From JBFELU01 sp041572755 (GTDB lineage Bacteria; Actinomycetota; Acidimicrobiia; Spongiisociales; UBA11373), in NCBI GenBank assembly GCA_041572755.1, contig JBFFRY010000001.1, positions 69,620 to 133,619 of the forward strand: 64,000 nt of DNA, in the 5' to 3' direction. Position 1 is the first letter of the stretch, and each line of letters opens with the position of its first letter. Positions 34,392 to 42,847 of the stretch are shown in pieces. The position numbers and the translations under genes were made by a program. A model generated the notes under the pieces. That model had not been told where the DNA came from, searched no databases, and saw only the letters and a list, made by a program, of their open reading frames with translations.

Positions 34392-34915
34392 GACAGGTGA
34401 TGGAAGCCGGCGACGTCGGCCGGGCCGTGCGCCGCATCGCCCACGAGATCGTCGAACGGAATCGCGGGACCCTTGATCTGGTGTTGGTGGGCATCCACAC
34501 GCGGGGCGTGCCGCTGGCCGAGCGGCTGGCCGCGGCCCTGGCAGAGCTGGAAGACGACAAGATCCCGGTGGGCGTGCTCGACATTGCCCTCTACCGCGAT
34601 GATGTCGGCTTGCGGCCGACCCCAGAGGTGGGGGAGACCTCGATCCCGGTCGAGATGGACGATCGGGTGGTGGTGCTCGTCGACGACGTGTTGTTCACCG
34701 GGCGGACGGTGCGGGCCGCACTCGACTCCCTGACGGACCTGGGGCGGCCCAAGCGAGTCGAATTGGCGGTCCTCATCGACCGGGGCCACCGCGAACTGCC
34801 GATCCGGGCCGACTACGTCGGCAAGAACTTCCCGACCTCCACGACCGAACGAGTGGCCGTGCGGCTCGCCGAGATCGACGGCACGGACGGCGTGAGCATC
34901 GAGGAGGCACGATGA
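34388..34915 (+). CDS. pyrR: Pyrimidine operon regulator / uracil phosphoribosyltransferase
   Basis: 175-residue PyrR: RNA-binding regulator with PRPP-binding fold. IALYRDD near residue 66, PRPP loop VVLVDDVLFTGRTVRAAL near 97-114, LIDRGHRELPIRADYVGKNFPTS near 135-157 (RNA-binding face). It has no ribosome site of its own and depends on coupling to the leader peptide. First full gene of pyrR-pyrB-pyrC-pyrD-pyrF. Confidence 0.95.
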   Translation: MRQVMEAGDVGRAVRRIAHEIVERNRGTLDLVLVGIHTRGVPLAERLAAALAELEDDKIPVGVLDIALYRDDVGLRPTPEVGETSIPVEMDDRVVVLVDDVLFTGRTVRAALDSLTDLGRPKRVELAVLIDRGHRELPIRADYVGKNFPTSTTERVAVRLAEIDGTDGVSIEEAR

Positions 34916-35829
34916 GACACCTTCTCGGGATCGAAGGAATGGCCCGCGACGACCTCGAAGGGATCCTCGACGACGCCGACGGCTTCGTCGAGATCCTCGA
35001 TCGACCGATACCCAAGGTGCCCGCCTTGCGGGGCAAGATGGTGACGACCGTCTTCTTCGAGCCGTCGACCCGGACCCGACTGTCGTTCGAGCGGGCCGCC
35101 AAGGCACTGTCGGCGGACACGATGAGCTTCTCGCCGGGTACTTCGTCGCTGTCGAAGGGCGAGAGTCTCAAGGACACCGTGCTGACCCTGGAAGCGATGG
35201 GTTCCAACCTGATGGTGATCCGACACAAGGCGGTCGGTGCGGCCCGGCGGGTTGCCGACTGGACCTCGGTGCCCGTTGTCAACGGTGGCGACGGCGCCCA
35301 TCAGCATCCGACCCAAGCGCTGCTCGATGCACTTTCGATCCGGCGCCATTTCGGCAAGCTGGAGGGTCTCGACATCGCCATCGTCGGAGACATCCGGCAC
35401 TCGAGGGTGGCTCGTTCCAACGTTCTGGCATTTGCGGCCCTCGGTGCCCGGGTCACCTGTGTGGCGCCGCGCACCCTGCTTCCGGTGACGCTGGAGGGGT
35501 GGCCGGCCGCGGCGACCGGTTCACTCGACGAGGTCGTGGGCGAGGTCGACGTCGTGTACTTGCTTCGAGTGCAGCGGGAGCGTGGTGGTGCGTCGGTGTT
35601 TCCTTCACTCCCCGAGTACGTGGCTCGCTACGGCCTGACTCGGGAGCGCTTCGAACGGCTCCGGCCGGAGGCGATCGTCATGCACCCCGGCCCGATGAAT
35701 CGGGGCGTCGAGGTCGCCGACGACGTGGCGGACGAGGCCAGGTCGTTGGTGCTGGATCAGGTACGGATGGGGGTCGCCGTGCGCATGGCGGTGCTGTACC
35801 GCTTGTTGGGAGGTGAGCTGGATGAGTGA
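34912..35829 (+). CDS. pyrB: Aspartate carbamoyltransferase catalytic subunit
   Basis: 305-residue ATCase forming carbamoyl-aspartate. FEPSTRTRLSFERAAK near residue 48 (carbamoyl-phosphate site), the SKGESLKDT loop near 82, GDGAHQHPTQALLDA near 126, DIRHSRVARSN near 161 and MHPGPMNRGVE near 260. No regulatory PyrI is encoded nearby. Overlaps pyrR as ATGA and pyrC by 8 bases. Confidence 0.95.
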   Translation: MRHLLGIEGMARDDLEGILDDADGFVEILDRPIPKVPALRGKMVTTVFFEPSTRTRLSFERAAKALSADTMSFSPGTSSLSKGESLKDTVLTLEAMGSNLMVIRHKAVGAARRVADWTSVPVVNGGDGAHQHPTQALLDALSIRRHFGKLEGLDIAIVGDIRHSRVARSNVLAFAALGARVTCVAPRTLLPVTLEGWPAAATGSLDEVVGEVDVVYLLRVQRERGGASVFPSLPEYVARYGLTRERFERLRPEAIVMHPGPMNRGVEVADDVADEARSLVLDQVRMGVAVRMAVLYRLLGGELDE

Positions 35830-37102
35830 CGGCCCCGACTTGACTCTGAGAGGCGGCCTGGTCCTCACCCCGGAGGGTATGGCCGATGCCGACGTGCGCA
35901 TCCGTGACGGAGTGGTGGTCGAGGTGGGGCCCGACTTGGACGTATCGGGCGACGTGCTGGATTGCTCGGGCTGCTGGGTCGGCCCCGGCCTCGTCGATCC
36001 TCACAGTCATCTGCGCGAACCGGGCCAGGAGTGGAAGGAAGACGTCGCATCCGGATCCCGGGCCGCTGCGGTCGGCGGCTACACCGCGGTCGTGGCGATG
36101 CCGAACACCGATCCACCGATCGACGGGGGGCACCTGGCCCGCTTCGTGACCGAGCAGGGTCGGCGCTCCGGGCTGGTGCGGGTAGCTTCCGCCGGTTGCC
36201 TCAGCGCCGCCCGGGCCGGCGAGCATCTGGCCCATCTCGACGACCTGTGGCGGGCCGGCGTGCGCATCTTCACCGACGACGGCGATGCGGTGGCCGACGC
36301 CGGCCTGCTGCGGCGGGCGATGGACTACCTCGCCGAGCTGGGGGGAGTGGTGGCCCAGCATGCCGAGGATGCCGGGCTGAGCCGAGGTGGCCACGTGCAC
36401 GAGGGGACGGTCTCAGCCGAGCTGGGGATGGTGGGGATACCTGCGGAAGCCGAGGAAACGGTAGTGGCCAGGGATATGGCGCTGGTCCGCCTCACCGGAG
36501 CCGCCTATCACGTGCAGCACGTCTCGACGGCGGGCACGGTGGCGCTGATTCGGGAAGCCAAGGCGGCCGGCCTACCGGTGACTGCCGAGGTGACTCCGCA
36601 TCACCTCTTCTTCGATCACGGGGCGGTGCTGTCCACTGATGCTGCCTACAAGATGTATCCCCCTCTCCGCCGGGAGGAGGATGTTGCGGCACTGCGGGAG
36701 GCCCTGGGCGACGGCACGATCGACATGATCGGGACGGATCACGCCCCCCACGCTTCCCACGAGAAGGACGTGCCCTTCGAGGAGGCGCCGCGGGGCGTGA
36801 TCGGCTTGGAGACGGCCGTCGGGGCCGTGCTCACCGCCACCGGCCTGGATCCTGAGGCGCTCTTTGCGCGGATGTCGGTGGCGCCGGCCCGGCTGGCCGG
36901 CCTGGAGGACCAGGGACGGGCGATCGAAGCGGGTTCGCCGGCGTCGCTCGTCGCCATCGATCCGCAAGCGTCCCACGTGGTCGAGAGCTTTGTGTCGAAG
37001 TCTGCCAACAGCCCTTTCCTGGGAGAGACGCTGAAGGGTGTGGTTCGTCATACGGTGTTCGAGGGGCGAGTCACGGTGCGTGACGGCAAGGTCGCCGGGT
37101 GA
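35822..37102 (+). CDS. pyrC: Dihydroorotase
   Basis: About 426-residue class I dihydroorotase. Zinc motif DPHSHLREPG near residue 58 (His-X-His), RKED-type lysine region GQEWKEDVASGSRAAAVGGYT, substrate loop AMPNTDPP near 94, AEVTPHHLFFDH near 258, and GTDHAPH near 304 with the catalytic Asp. ATG 35822 was preferred to GTG 35813 because it matches the usual N-terminus and short overlap. Overlaps pyrD as GTGA. Confidence 0.94.
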   Translation: MSDGPDLTLRGGLVLTPEGMADADVRIRDGVVVEVGPDLDVSGDVLDCSGCWVGPGLVDPHSHLREPGQEWKEDVASGSRAAAVGGYTAVVAMPNTDPPIDGGHLARFVTEQGRRSGLVRVASAGCLSAARAGEHLAHLDDLWRAGVRIFTDDGDAVADAGLLRRAMDYLAELGGVVAQHAEDAGLSRGGHVHEGTVSAELGMVGIPAEAEETVVARDMALVRLTGAAYHVQHVSTAGTVALIREAKAAGLPVTAEVTPHHLFFDHGAVLSTDAAYKMYPPLRREEDVAALREALGDGTIDMIGTDHAPHASHEKDVPFEEAPRGVIGLETAVGAVLTATGLDPEALFARMSVAPARLAGLEDQGRAIEAGSPASLVAIDPQASHVVESFVSKSANSPFLGETLKGVVRHTVFEGRVTVRDGKVAG

Positions 37103-38019
37103 GGCGTTCGGTGGACCTGGCCACCCGGCTCGGTGATCTGGAACTGCGAAGCCCGCTGATCGCCGCCGCCGGAACGGTCGGCTCGGTGGTCGACTTCGCC
37201 CGGGTCGGGGCACTGGAGTGCTACGGAGCGGCGGTTGCCAAGTCGGTGAGCGCCGAACCGTGGCCGGGCCGGCCGGCCCCGCGGTTGGCGCCTGCCGGAA
37301 CCGGGATGCTGAACGGGATCGGGATCCAGAACCCGGGGATCGATGCCTGGGTCGGCGAGATCGGACCGCGGCTCGGAAACGTCGGTGTGCCGGTGTGGGG
37401 CTCGGCGGTGGGAAGGAGCCCCGAAGACTTCGCTCGGGTCGCCTCGGCCTTGGCGGCGACGGGAGTAGCGACGATCGAGGTCAATCTCTCGTGCCCCAAC
37501 CTCGAGGGGACGGGAATGTTTGCACTCGACCCGAAGGCCTCGGCCGAGGTTGTCGCCGCCGTGCGCAGCGCCGTCTCCATCCCAATCGGCGCCAAGCTGT
37601 CGCCGAACGTCGCGGATATCGTCGCCGTCGCCGCTGCAGTCACTGAAGCCGGCGCCGACTTCCTCGTCTTGACCAACACGGTGTGGGGCGCCGCCATCGA
37701 TCCGGTGACCCGACGGCCTCGCCTGTCCGGAGTGGTCGGGGGCCTCTCCGGCCCGCCGCTGAAGCCGATTGCCCTGCGGTGCGTCCTCGAGGTACACGCC
37801 GCGCTGCCCGGCATACCGATCGTTGGATGCGGGGGAGTTCGATCCGGCTCCGACGTCGTGGAGTACCTGCTCGCCGGAGCGGCCGCCGTGGCCGTGGGAA
37901 CGGCCCACTTTGCCGAGCCGAGGGCGGGCCGGAGGATCGTGCGGGAGTTGCATCGCTACGGGCGTCGCCACGGGGTGCGTTCGCTCGCCGAGCTCACCGG
38001 GGGCATGAAGGCGTGGTGA
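37099..38019 (+). CDS. pyrD: Dihydroorotate dehydrogenase, class 1 (1B-like)
   Basis: 306-residue FMN-dependent enzyme converting dihydroorotate to orotate. SPLIAAAGTVG near the start, GIGIQNPG near 73, catalytic-Cys loop EVNLSCPNLEG near 131, KLSPNVADI near 165, NTVWG near 193, GLSGPPLKP near 215, VGCGGVRSGSDVVEYLLAGAAAVAVG near 241. The sequence style fits class 1B, which normally needs the iron-sulfur subunit PyrK; no pyrK lies in this cluster. GTG start overlapping pyrC. Confidence 0.9.
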   Translation: MRRSVDLATRLGDLELRSPLIAAAGTVGSVVDFARVGALECYGAAVAKSVSAEPWPGRPAPRLAPAGTGMLNGIGIQNPGIDAWVGEIGPRLGNVGVPVWGSAVGRSPEDFARVASALAATGVATIEVNLSCPNLEGTGMFALDPKASAEVVAAVRSAVSIPIGAKLSPNVADIVAVAAAVTEAGADFLVLTNTVWGAAIDPVTRRPRLSGVVGGLSGPPLKPIALRCVLEVHAALPGIPIVGCGGVRSGSDVVEYLLAGAAAVAVGTAHFAEPRAGRRIVRELHRYGRRHGVRSLAELTGGMKAW

Positions 38020-38708
38020 ACCCGATCATCGTGGCCTTGGACGTACCGTCTGCCGAGGAGGCGGTGCGTCTGGCGCATCGCCTGGCTCCGCACGTCCGGG
38101 GGTTCAAGGTGGGCCTCGGGCTGCTCCACGGCCCCGGACCGGGAGTCGTGGGGGCCCTGGCGCAACTCGGAGAGGTCTTCGCAGACGCCAAGCTGCACGA
38201 CATCCCGTCGCAGGTCGAGAGGGCGGCGCGGCGACTCGGCGAGTATGGGGCCCGATGGGTGACGGTGCACGCCTCCGGGGGGGTCGAGATGATGCAGGCC
38301 GCCCGGAGCGGCCTCGAGTCGAGGTCGAAGATCGGCGGGATCTTGGCGGTGACGGTCCTCACGAGTCTCGACGCTCCGTCGCTGGCCGCGCTCGGTCTCG
38401 GGAACCGGCCGGGTCGCCTGGTCTCCCGCCTCGCCAAGGCCGCGGCGGCGGCCGGTGTCGAGGGCATCGTGTGTTCGGCCCGGGAGCTGGGTGATGTGGC
38501 GCAGGTGGCTCCCGGACTGGTGAGGGTGACGCCGGGGATCCGACCCGACGGACCCACCGAGGACGATCAGCGGCGGGTGGCCACGCCCGAAGAGGCCCTG
38601 GAGCGGGGCGCCGACCTGCTGGTCGTCGGCCGTCCGATCACCGGGGCAGCCGACCCGGAGGAAGCGGCCGCCACCCTGGCCATCCGTCTCGGCATCCACT
38701 CCCGGTAG
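38016..38708 (+). CDS. pyrF: Orotidine 5'-phosphate decarboxylase
   Basis: About 230-residue OMP decarboxylase giving UMP. IIVALDVPSAEEA at the N-terminus, FKVGLGLLHGPGP, catalytic tetrad region FADAKLHDIPSQVERAARRL near 61, and phosphate-binding VTPGIRPDG near 168 with VVGRPITGA near 202. Two adjacent GTG codons (38013, 38016) are possible; 38016 gives the GTGA overlap used throughout this operon. Last gene of the pyr operon. Confidence 0.94.
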   Translation: MNPIIVALDVPSAEEAVRLAHRLAPHVRGFKVGLGLLHGPGPGVVGALAQLGEVFADAKLHDIPSQVERAARRLGEYGARWVTVHASGGVEMMQAARSGLESRSKIGGILAVTVLTSLDAPSLAALGLGNRPGRLVSRLAKAAAAAGVEGIVCSARELGDVAQVAPGLVRVTPGIRPDGPTEDDQRRVATPEEALERGADLLVVGRPITGAADPEEAAATLAIRLGIHSR

Positions 38709-38711
38709 AGT
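38706..38711 (+). promoter_or_regulatory. -10 element TAGAGT of mihF
   Basis: TAGAGT overlaps the pyrF stop; predicted start near 38718, followed by GGAGG before ATG 38735. Confidence 0.45.
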
Positions 38712-38734
38712 GCGCGCAGCGGAACGGAGGACGC

Positions 38735-39046
38735 ATGGGACCACCAAAGCTGACGCCGGAACAGCGGGCGAAGGCGCTGGAGAAGGCGGCGGCTGCGCGG
38801 CGTCAGCGCGCCGAGCTTCGCGAGTCGATCAAGAACGGGACGGTCACGCTCCCCGAGGTCCTCGAGCAAGCCGAGCACGATGAGACGGTTGCGGGTATGA
38901 AGGTGAAGGCGGTCCTGACGGCCATGCCCGGCCTGGGCAAGGTCAAGGCCTTCCGGCTCATGGAGACGCTCGAGATCGCCGAGAACCGGCGGGTGAGAGG
39001 TCTCGGAGCCCGACAGAGGAAGGCACTTCTCGACGCTCTTTCCTGA
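38735..39046 (+). CDS. mihF: Actinobacterial integration host factor
   Basis: 103-residue nucleoid protein of the mycobacterial IHF family, unrelated to the HU/IHF fold. Basic N-terminal helix (LTPEQRAKALEKAAAARRQRAELRESIKNG), a central region, and a helix-two-turn-helix DNA-binding part (VLTAMPGLGKVKAFRLMETLEIAENRRVRGLGARQRKALL). The gene sits between pyrF and gmk as in mycobacteria and streptomycetes, which supports both the name and the phylum. Confidence 0.93.
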   Translation: MGPPKLTPEQRAKALEKAAAARRQRAELRESIKNGTVTLPEVLEQAEHDETVAGMKVKAVLTAMPGLGKVKAFRLMETLEIAENRRVRGLGARQRKALLDALS

Positions 39047-39071
39047 CGAGCCCCGCCGCGGCCGGCTCATC

Positions 39072-39623
39072 GTGGTCACCGGGCCTTCCGGTGTCGGCAA
39101 GAGCAGTGTTGTGGAGGGGCTGATCGACCGGTTGCCGTTCTACTTCTCGGTGTCGATGACGACGCGGGCGCCCCGCCCGGGAGAGGAGGACGGTGTCGAC
39201 TACCTGTTCGTCGATGATGCCCGCTTCTCCGAAGCCCTCGCCGCCGGCGAGTTGGCGGAGTGGGCCGAATACAGCGGCCATCGCTACGGCACACCCAGGG
39301 CCGGTCTCGATGCTCATCTGTCCCGAGGCGACGACGTGCTCCTCGACATCGAGGTGCTCGGGGCCCGCCAGATCAAATCCGCATATCCGGCGGCCGTACT
39401 CATCTTCATCGAGCCCCCGGACCTGGCCGTCCTCGAGGCACGGCTGCGGGGGCGCGGAGACACCACCGAGGCGGAGATCGCCGAGCGTCTCGCGGTGGCC
39501 GAGGCGCAGATCGCCGAGGGGCGTGAGCTGTTCGACCATTTCGTGATCAACGACGACCTTGCGTCCGCCATCGACCGGGTGGCCGGTATACTGTCGGCTC
39601 CCCGACGCCTGGATCTCCCATGA
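39072..39623 (+). CDS. gmk: Guanylate kinase, start codon uncertain
   Basis: About 183 residues from the first canonical start; phosphorylates GMP to GDP. P-loop TGPSGVGKSS, MTTRAPRPGEEDGVDYLFVD near residue 29, GMP loop EWAEYSGHRYGTP near 62, DIEVLGARQIKSAYP near 92, lid region RLRGRGDTT near 123. GTG 39072 would begin only three residues before the P-loop, losing the first strand (RGRLIVVTG) conserved in the family. The frame is open upstream to 38997 with no ATG, GTG or TTG before 39072, so initiation may use a non-canonical codon near 39030-39060 behind AGAGGAAGG (39015-39023). Confidence 0.9.
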   Translation: MVTGPSGVGKSSVVEGLIDRLPFYFSVSMTTRAPRPGEEDGVDYLFVDDARFSEALAAGELAEWAEYSGHRYGTPRAGLDAHLSRGDDVLLDIEVLGARQIKSAYPAAVLIFIEPPDLAVLEARLRGRGDTTEAEIAERLAVAEAQIAEGRELFDHFVINDDLASAIDRVAGILSAPRRLDLP

Positions 39624-39850
39624 TGATCGACCCGCCAATCGAGACCTTGCTGGAACGCACCGACAACCGGTTCACGCTCGTCGTTCTCTCAGCGCGCCGT
39701 GCCCGGCAGATCAACGCGTACTACAACCAGCTCGGTGAGGGCATCGGCAGCTTCGTGCCCCCCCAGGTGCACTCACTTTCCCGCCAGCCCCTCTCTCAGG
39801 CCTTCGAGGAGATCGCCGCCGACAAACTCGTCGTCGACTCCGGCGAGTAG
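39620..39850 (+). CDS. rpoZ: RNA polymerase omega subunit
   Basis: 76-residue omega subunit that helps assemble beta-prime. PIETLLERTDNRFTLVVLSARRARQINAYYNQLGEG is the conserved core; LSQAFEEIAADKLVVD is the actinobacterial C-terminal end. Overlaps gmk as ATGA. Gmk-RpoZ pairing matters because both connect to guanine nucleotide and ppGpp control. Confidence 0.94.
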   Translation: MMIDPPIETLLERTDNRFTLVVLSARRARQINAYYNQLGEGIGSFVPPQVHSLSRQPLSQAFEEIAADKLVVDSGE

Positions 39851-39854
39851 GCCG

Positions 39855-41045
39855 ATGCTGGCGGGCCGTCGCGTCCTGCTGGGAGTCACCGGGGGGATCG
39901 CCGCCTACAAGTCCCCGGCCCTGGCGCGCCGCCTCGTCGACGCGGGTGCCGAGGTGCGCTGCATCATGACCGCCAGTGCCCTCGAGTTCCTGGGTCCGCA
40001 AACGTTGGCCGCCGTCACCGGGCACCCACCGGTGACCCGATGGTTCGGTGGCGAGACGGTGAGTGTGCACACCGAATTGGCACGCTGGGCCGACGTCCTC
40101 GTGGTGGCTCCCGCCACCGCGGCGACGCTGGCTCGGATCGCCGCCGGCCTCAGTGAGGACGTCCTGGTGGCCACGATCCTCGCCTCGACTGCGCCCCTGA
40201 TCGTGGCGCCGGCGATGCACACCGAGATGTGGGAGCACCCGGCCACCCGGCGCAACCTGGATACGATCCGCGCCGACGGCCACACGGTTCTCGGTCCGGC
40301 CGTCGGTGCGCTGGCCGGCGGCGACGAGGGGCCGGGCCGGATGGTGGAACCCGAGGAGATCGTCGAGGCCGTCGTCGGTTTGGTCGCCGACGGCCCGCTG
40401 ACCGGCCGCCGCGTGCTGGTGACGGCGGGAGGGACCCGGGAGCCCATCGATCCCGTTCGGTACGTCGGAAACCACTCCTCGGGGAAGATGGGCGCCGCCG
40501 TCGCCGTCGAGGCGGCCCGACGGGGCGGCAGCGTCACCGTGGTCTCCACGGTCGAGCTCGGATCCGTTCCCGGGGTTGAGGTGGTTCGGGTGGAGACGGC
40601 CGATGAGATGGCCGAGGCCGTGTGGAGCCGGGCCGGCGAGGCGGATGTCGCCGTCTTGGCGGCGGCGGTGGCCGACTTCCGCCCGGCCGACCCGGCCGTC
40701 GGGAAGCTCCGGCGCAGCGACGGTCCGCCGGAGATCGCTCTCGAGCCGACTCCCGACATCCTGCGCGGGATCGCCGAGATGACTCCCCGTCCCCTGTTGG
40801 TGGGTTTTGCCGCCGAGACCGGGCCCGCCGAGCGGGCCGTCGAGAAGGGGAAGGAGCGGCGCGTCGATCTCCTGGTTGCCAACGACGTGACCCAGTCTGA
40901 CTCGGGATTCGGCACCGAGACCAACCGGGTCTCGCTGGTGTGGCCCGATGGGTCGATCGAGCCTTGGGATCTGCTTCCCAAGATCGAAGTGGCGGCCCGG
41001 CTGTGGGATGTGATCCAGGGGATGCTGGAGGACGGCGGCTCCTGA
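39855..41045 (+). CDS. coaBC: Bifunctional phosphopantothenoylcysteine decarboxylase/synthetase
   Basis: 396-residue enzyme for two steps of coenzyme A synthesis. CoaC half: GVTGGIAAYKSPALARRL, His of VHTELARWADVLVVAPATAATLARIA, and PAMHTEMW. CoaB half: LVTAGGTREPIDPVRYVGNHSSGKMG near residue 188, and KGKERRVDLLVANDV near 335. ATG 39855 lies 4 bases after rpoZ; the open frame further upstream overlaps rpoZ and is spurious. metK, often next in actinobacteria, is absent. Confidence 0.94.
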   Translation: MLAGRRVLLGVTGGIAAYKSPALARRLVDAGAEVRCIMTASALEFLGPQTLAAVTGHPPVTRWFGGETVSVHTELARWADVLVVAPATAATLARIAAGLSEDVLVATILASTAPLIVAPAMHTEMWEHPATRRNLDTIRADGHTVLGPAVGALAGGDEGPGRMVEPEEIVEAVVGLVADGPLTGRRVLVTAGGTREPIDPVRYVGNHSSGKMGAAVAVEAARRGGSVTVVSTVELGSVPGVEVVRVETADEMAEAVWSRAGEADVAVLAAAVADFRPADPAVGKLRRSDGPPEIALEPTPDILRGIAEMTPRPLLVGFAAETGPAERAVEKGKERRVDLLVANDVTQSDSGFGTETNRVSLVWPDGSIEPWDLLPKIEVAARLWDVIQGMLEDGGS

Positions 41046-42778
41046 TCCGGATCGCCCGCGTCGTCCCCGATCTCGCCACCTTCGCCGTCGACGACGGCTT
41101 CGCCTACGCCGTGCCCGAGGGGCTGGACGTGGGCGTCGGCGCCATCGTCCGGGTGCCTCTGGGCGGACGACGCATCCGGGGCTACGTCGTCTCGATCTCC
41201 GAGGGGCCGCCGGAGGGTCTCAAGGAAGTGCTGGCGGTCTCGGGGGACCTCCCCGTCTTCGATGGCGACCTCCTCGAGGTGCTGCGCTGGGCCGCAGTGC
41301 ATTACGTGGCCCCGCTGGCGACCCTGCTCGCCAAGGCGGCGCCGCCCAACCTTCCCCGCGCCCCCCTCCATCGGGATGGTGATCCCGCCGGGGGCGACGT
41401 GCCGACCCGGGTCCGGACTCGCTACTGGCTGGGCCCGGGACCTTGGGACACGAGGATCGGTGATGCCGTCGCCGGGGTCGTCACCGCGGGAGGATCGGCG
41501 CTGGTGATGGCACCGTCGCTGGCCGAGGTCCGATTGCTCGCCGAGGGCTTGGGGACGCGGTTCCCCGGCCGGGTGCGGGTTGCTTCGTCCGGCCTCGGCA
41601 ATGCCGAGGTGACCAGGGTCTGGTCGGAAGCCGCCACGCTTCCCGGGCTGGTTGTGGTGGCGACCAGGGATGCTGCGCTCTGGCCGATCGCAGGACTCGG
41701 CCTGGCGGTAGTGGTCGGTGAGGGGAGGCGCGGCCTCAAGGATCGTGCCACCCCCACCGTCGACGCCGTCACGGTGCTGTGGCGCAGGTCCACCGTGGAG
41801 CGATTCTCTCTGATCCTGTGCGGGCTGGTGCCGACGACCGATGTCCTGGCCAGGGCGCCGCAGCTCACCCGCCTCGAGCCGGGGCGACTGTGGGGCCTCG
41901 TGGAGCTGGTCGACCGCCGCGAAGACCCTCCCGGGGCCGGGGTGATCGGAACGACGATCAGGCGGTCGCTGCACGCCGTGCTGCGGTCGGGCGGTCGGGC
42001 ATTCGTACTGGCCGATCGGCGGTCGCCGGCCCTGCGGTGCGTCCAGTGCCGAGCCTTGCGCTTGTGCCCCTCTTGTGGCTCCGACCCGGGGCGGACGGCG
42101 ATTTGCCCCCGGTGCGCGGCCGAGCTCGGCGGGTGCGCCGGGTGCGGTGGCGGGCACTTCGAGGCGGTCGGTGCCGGAGTGGGTCGTCTCCGCCACGAGT
42201 TGGCGGGCTTCCTCGGGCCGGCCGCAGTCGGTGAGCGCGGCGACGGTCGTCCGGTAGTGGTCGGCACCGAACGGGACCTGGCCGGCCTGGACCAAGTCGA
42301 CCTGGCGGTGGTCGTCGATGGGGACGGACCGCTGCGGGCACCTCACTATCGAGCGGTCGAGGACGGGCTCCGCCTGCTGGCGCGCACGGTTGCTGCGGCC
42401 GGGACAGGGCGGGGGAGAAAGGCGATCATCCAGACGTCGGACCCCGGCCACCCGGTGTTCGAGGCCCTACGAAGAGGCGATCCCATGCCGGTGCTGGAAG
42501 CGGAAGCTTCATCGCGCAGCACGGCCGGGCTTCCGCCGGGTGGAGAGCTGTTGGTCGTCGAAGCGGCCGACGCCCCCGGGGACGCCGCCGAGGCCCTCCG
42601 GACCGCGCTGGGGAATCGGGCCTCGCTGCACGGGCCAGCCGACCATCGCGGAAGGGTCCGGTGGCTGGTGCGGGCCGCCGATCTGCGGGCGGCCCGGGTG
42701 GCATTGCGCGGGGTGGTCCACGAGTGGCGCGAGCACGGCGCTCGGGTCCGAGTCGACGCCGACCCCATCGACCTCTGA
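41042..42778 (+). CDS. priA: Primosomal protein N' (PriA), helicase-degenerate, non-canonical start
   Basis: About 578-residue PriA-like replication restart protein. N-terminal 3'-DNA-binding domain (ARVVPDLATFAVDDGFAYAVPEGL...GRRIRGYVVS), a helicase-like core and Cys pairs of the zinc domain (CVQC, CPSC, CPRC, CAGC). Walker A is missing (GGSALVMAPS instead of a GKT motif) and the DEEH box reads VVGEGRRG, as expected for actinobacterial PriA proteins thought to lack helicase activity. No ATG, GTG or TTG suits the N-terminus: CTG 41042 overlaps the coaBC stop, and ATC 41045 forms TGATC with it. GGAGG at 41027-41031. Confidence 0.88.
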   Translation: MIRIARVVPDLATFAVDDGFAYAVPEGLDVGVGAIVRVPLGGRRIRGYVVSISEGPPEGLKEVLAVSGDLPVFDGDLLEVLRWAAVHYVAPLATLLAKAAPPNLPRAPLHRDGDPAGGDVPTRVRTRYWLGPGPWDTRIGDAVAGVVTAGGSALVMAPSLAEVRLLAEGLGTRFPGRVRVASSGLGNAEVTRVWSEAATLPGLVVVATRDAALWPIAGLGLAVVVGEGRRGLKDRATPTVDAVTVLWRRSTVERFSLILCGLVPTTDVLARAPQLTRLEPGRLWGLVELVDRREDPPGAGVIGTTIRRSLHAVLRSGGRAFVLADRRSPALRCVQCRALRLCPSCGSDPGRTAICPRCAAELGGCAGCGGGHFEAVGAGVGRLRHELAGFLGPAAVGERGDGRPVVVGTERDLAGLDQVDLAVVVDGDGPLRAPHYRAVEDGLRLLARTVAAAGTGRGRKAIIQTSDPGHPVFEALRRGDPMPVLEAEASSRSTAGLPPGGELLVVEAADAPGDAAEALRTALGNRASLHGPADHRGRVRWLVRAADLRAARVALRGVVHEWREHGARVRVDADPIDL

Positions 42779-42793
42779 CCCAGCGGCCCCGAG

Positions 42794-42799
42794 TAACCT
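42794..42799 (+). promoter_or_regulatory. -10 element TAACCT of def-fmt
   Basis: TAACCT 17 bases after the priA stop; predicted transcript start near 42806 gives a leader of about 42 bases with AAGGAGG, so this gene is not leaderless. Confidence 0.45.
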
Positions 42800-42847
42800 C
42801 CCAGCGGCAAGGCTGCGAGCCAAGGCTCTGCGACAAGGAGGCGCCCG

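Noticed and set aside
41045..42778. priA as a pseudogene because helicase motifs are lost
   Set aside because: The frame is intact, the N-terminal domain and zinc Cys pairs are kept, and actinobacterial PriA proteins are generally degenerate in the same motifs.
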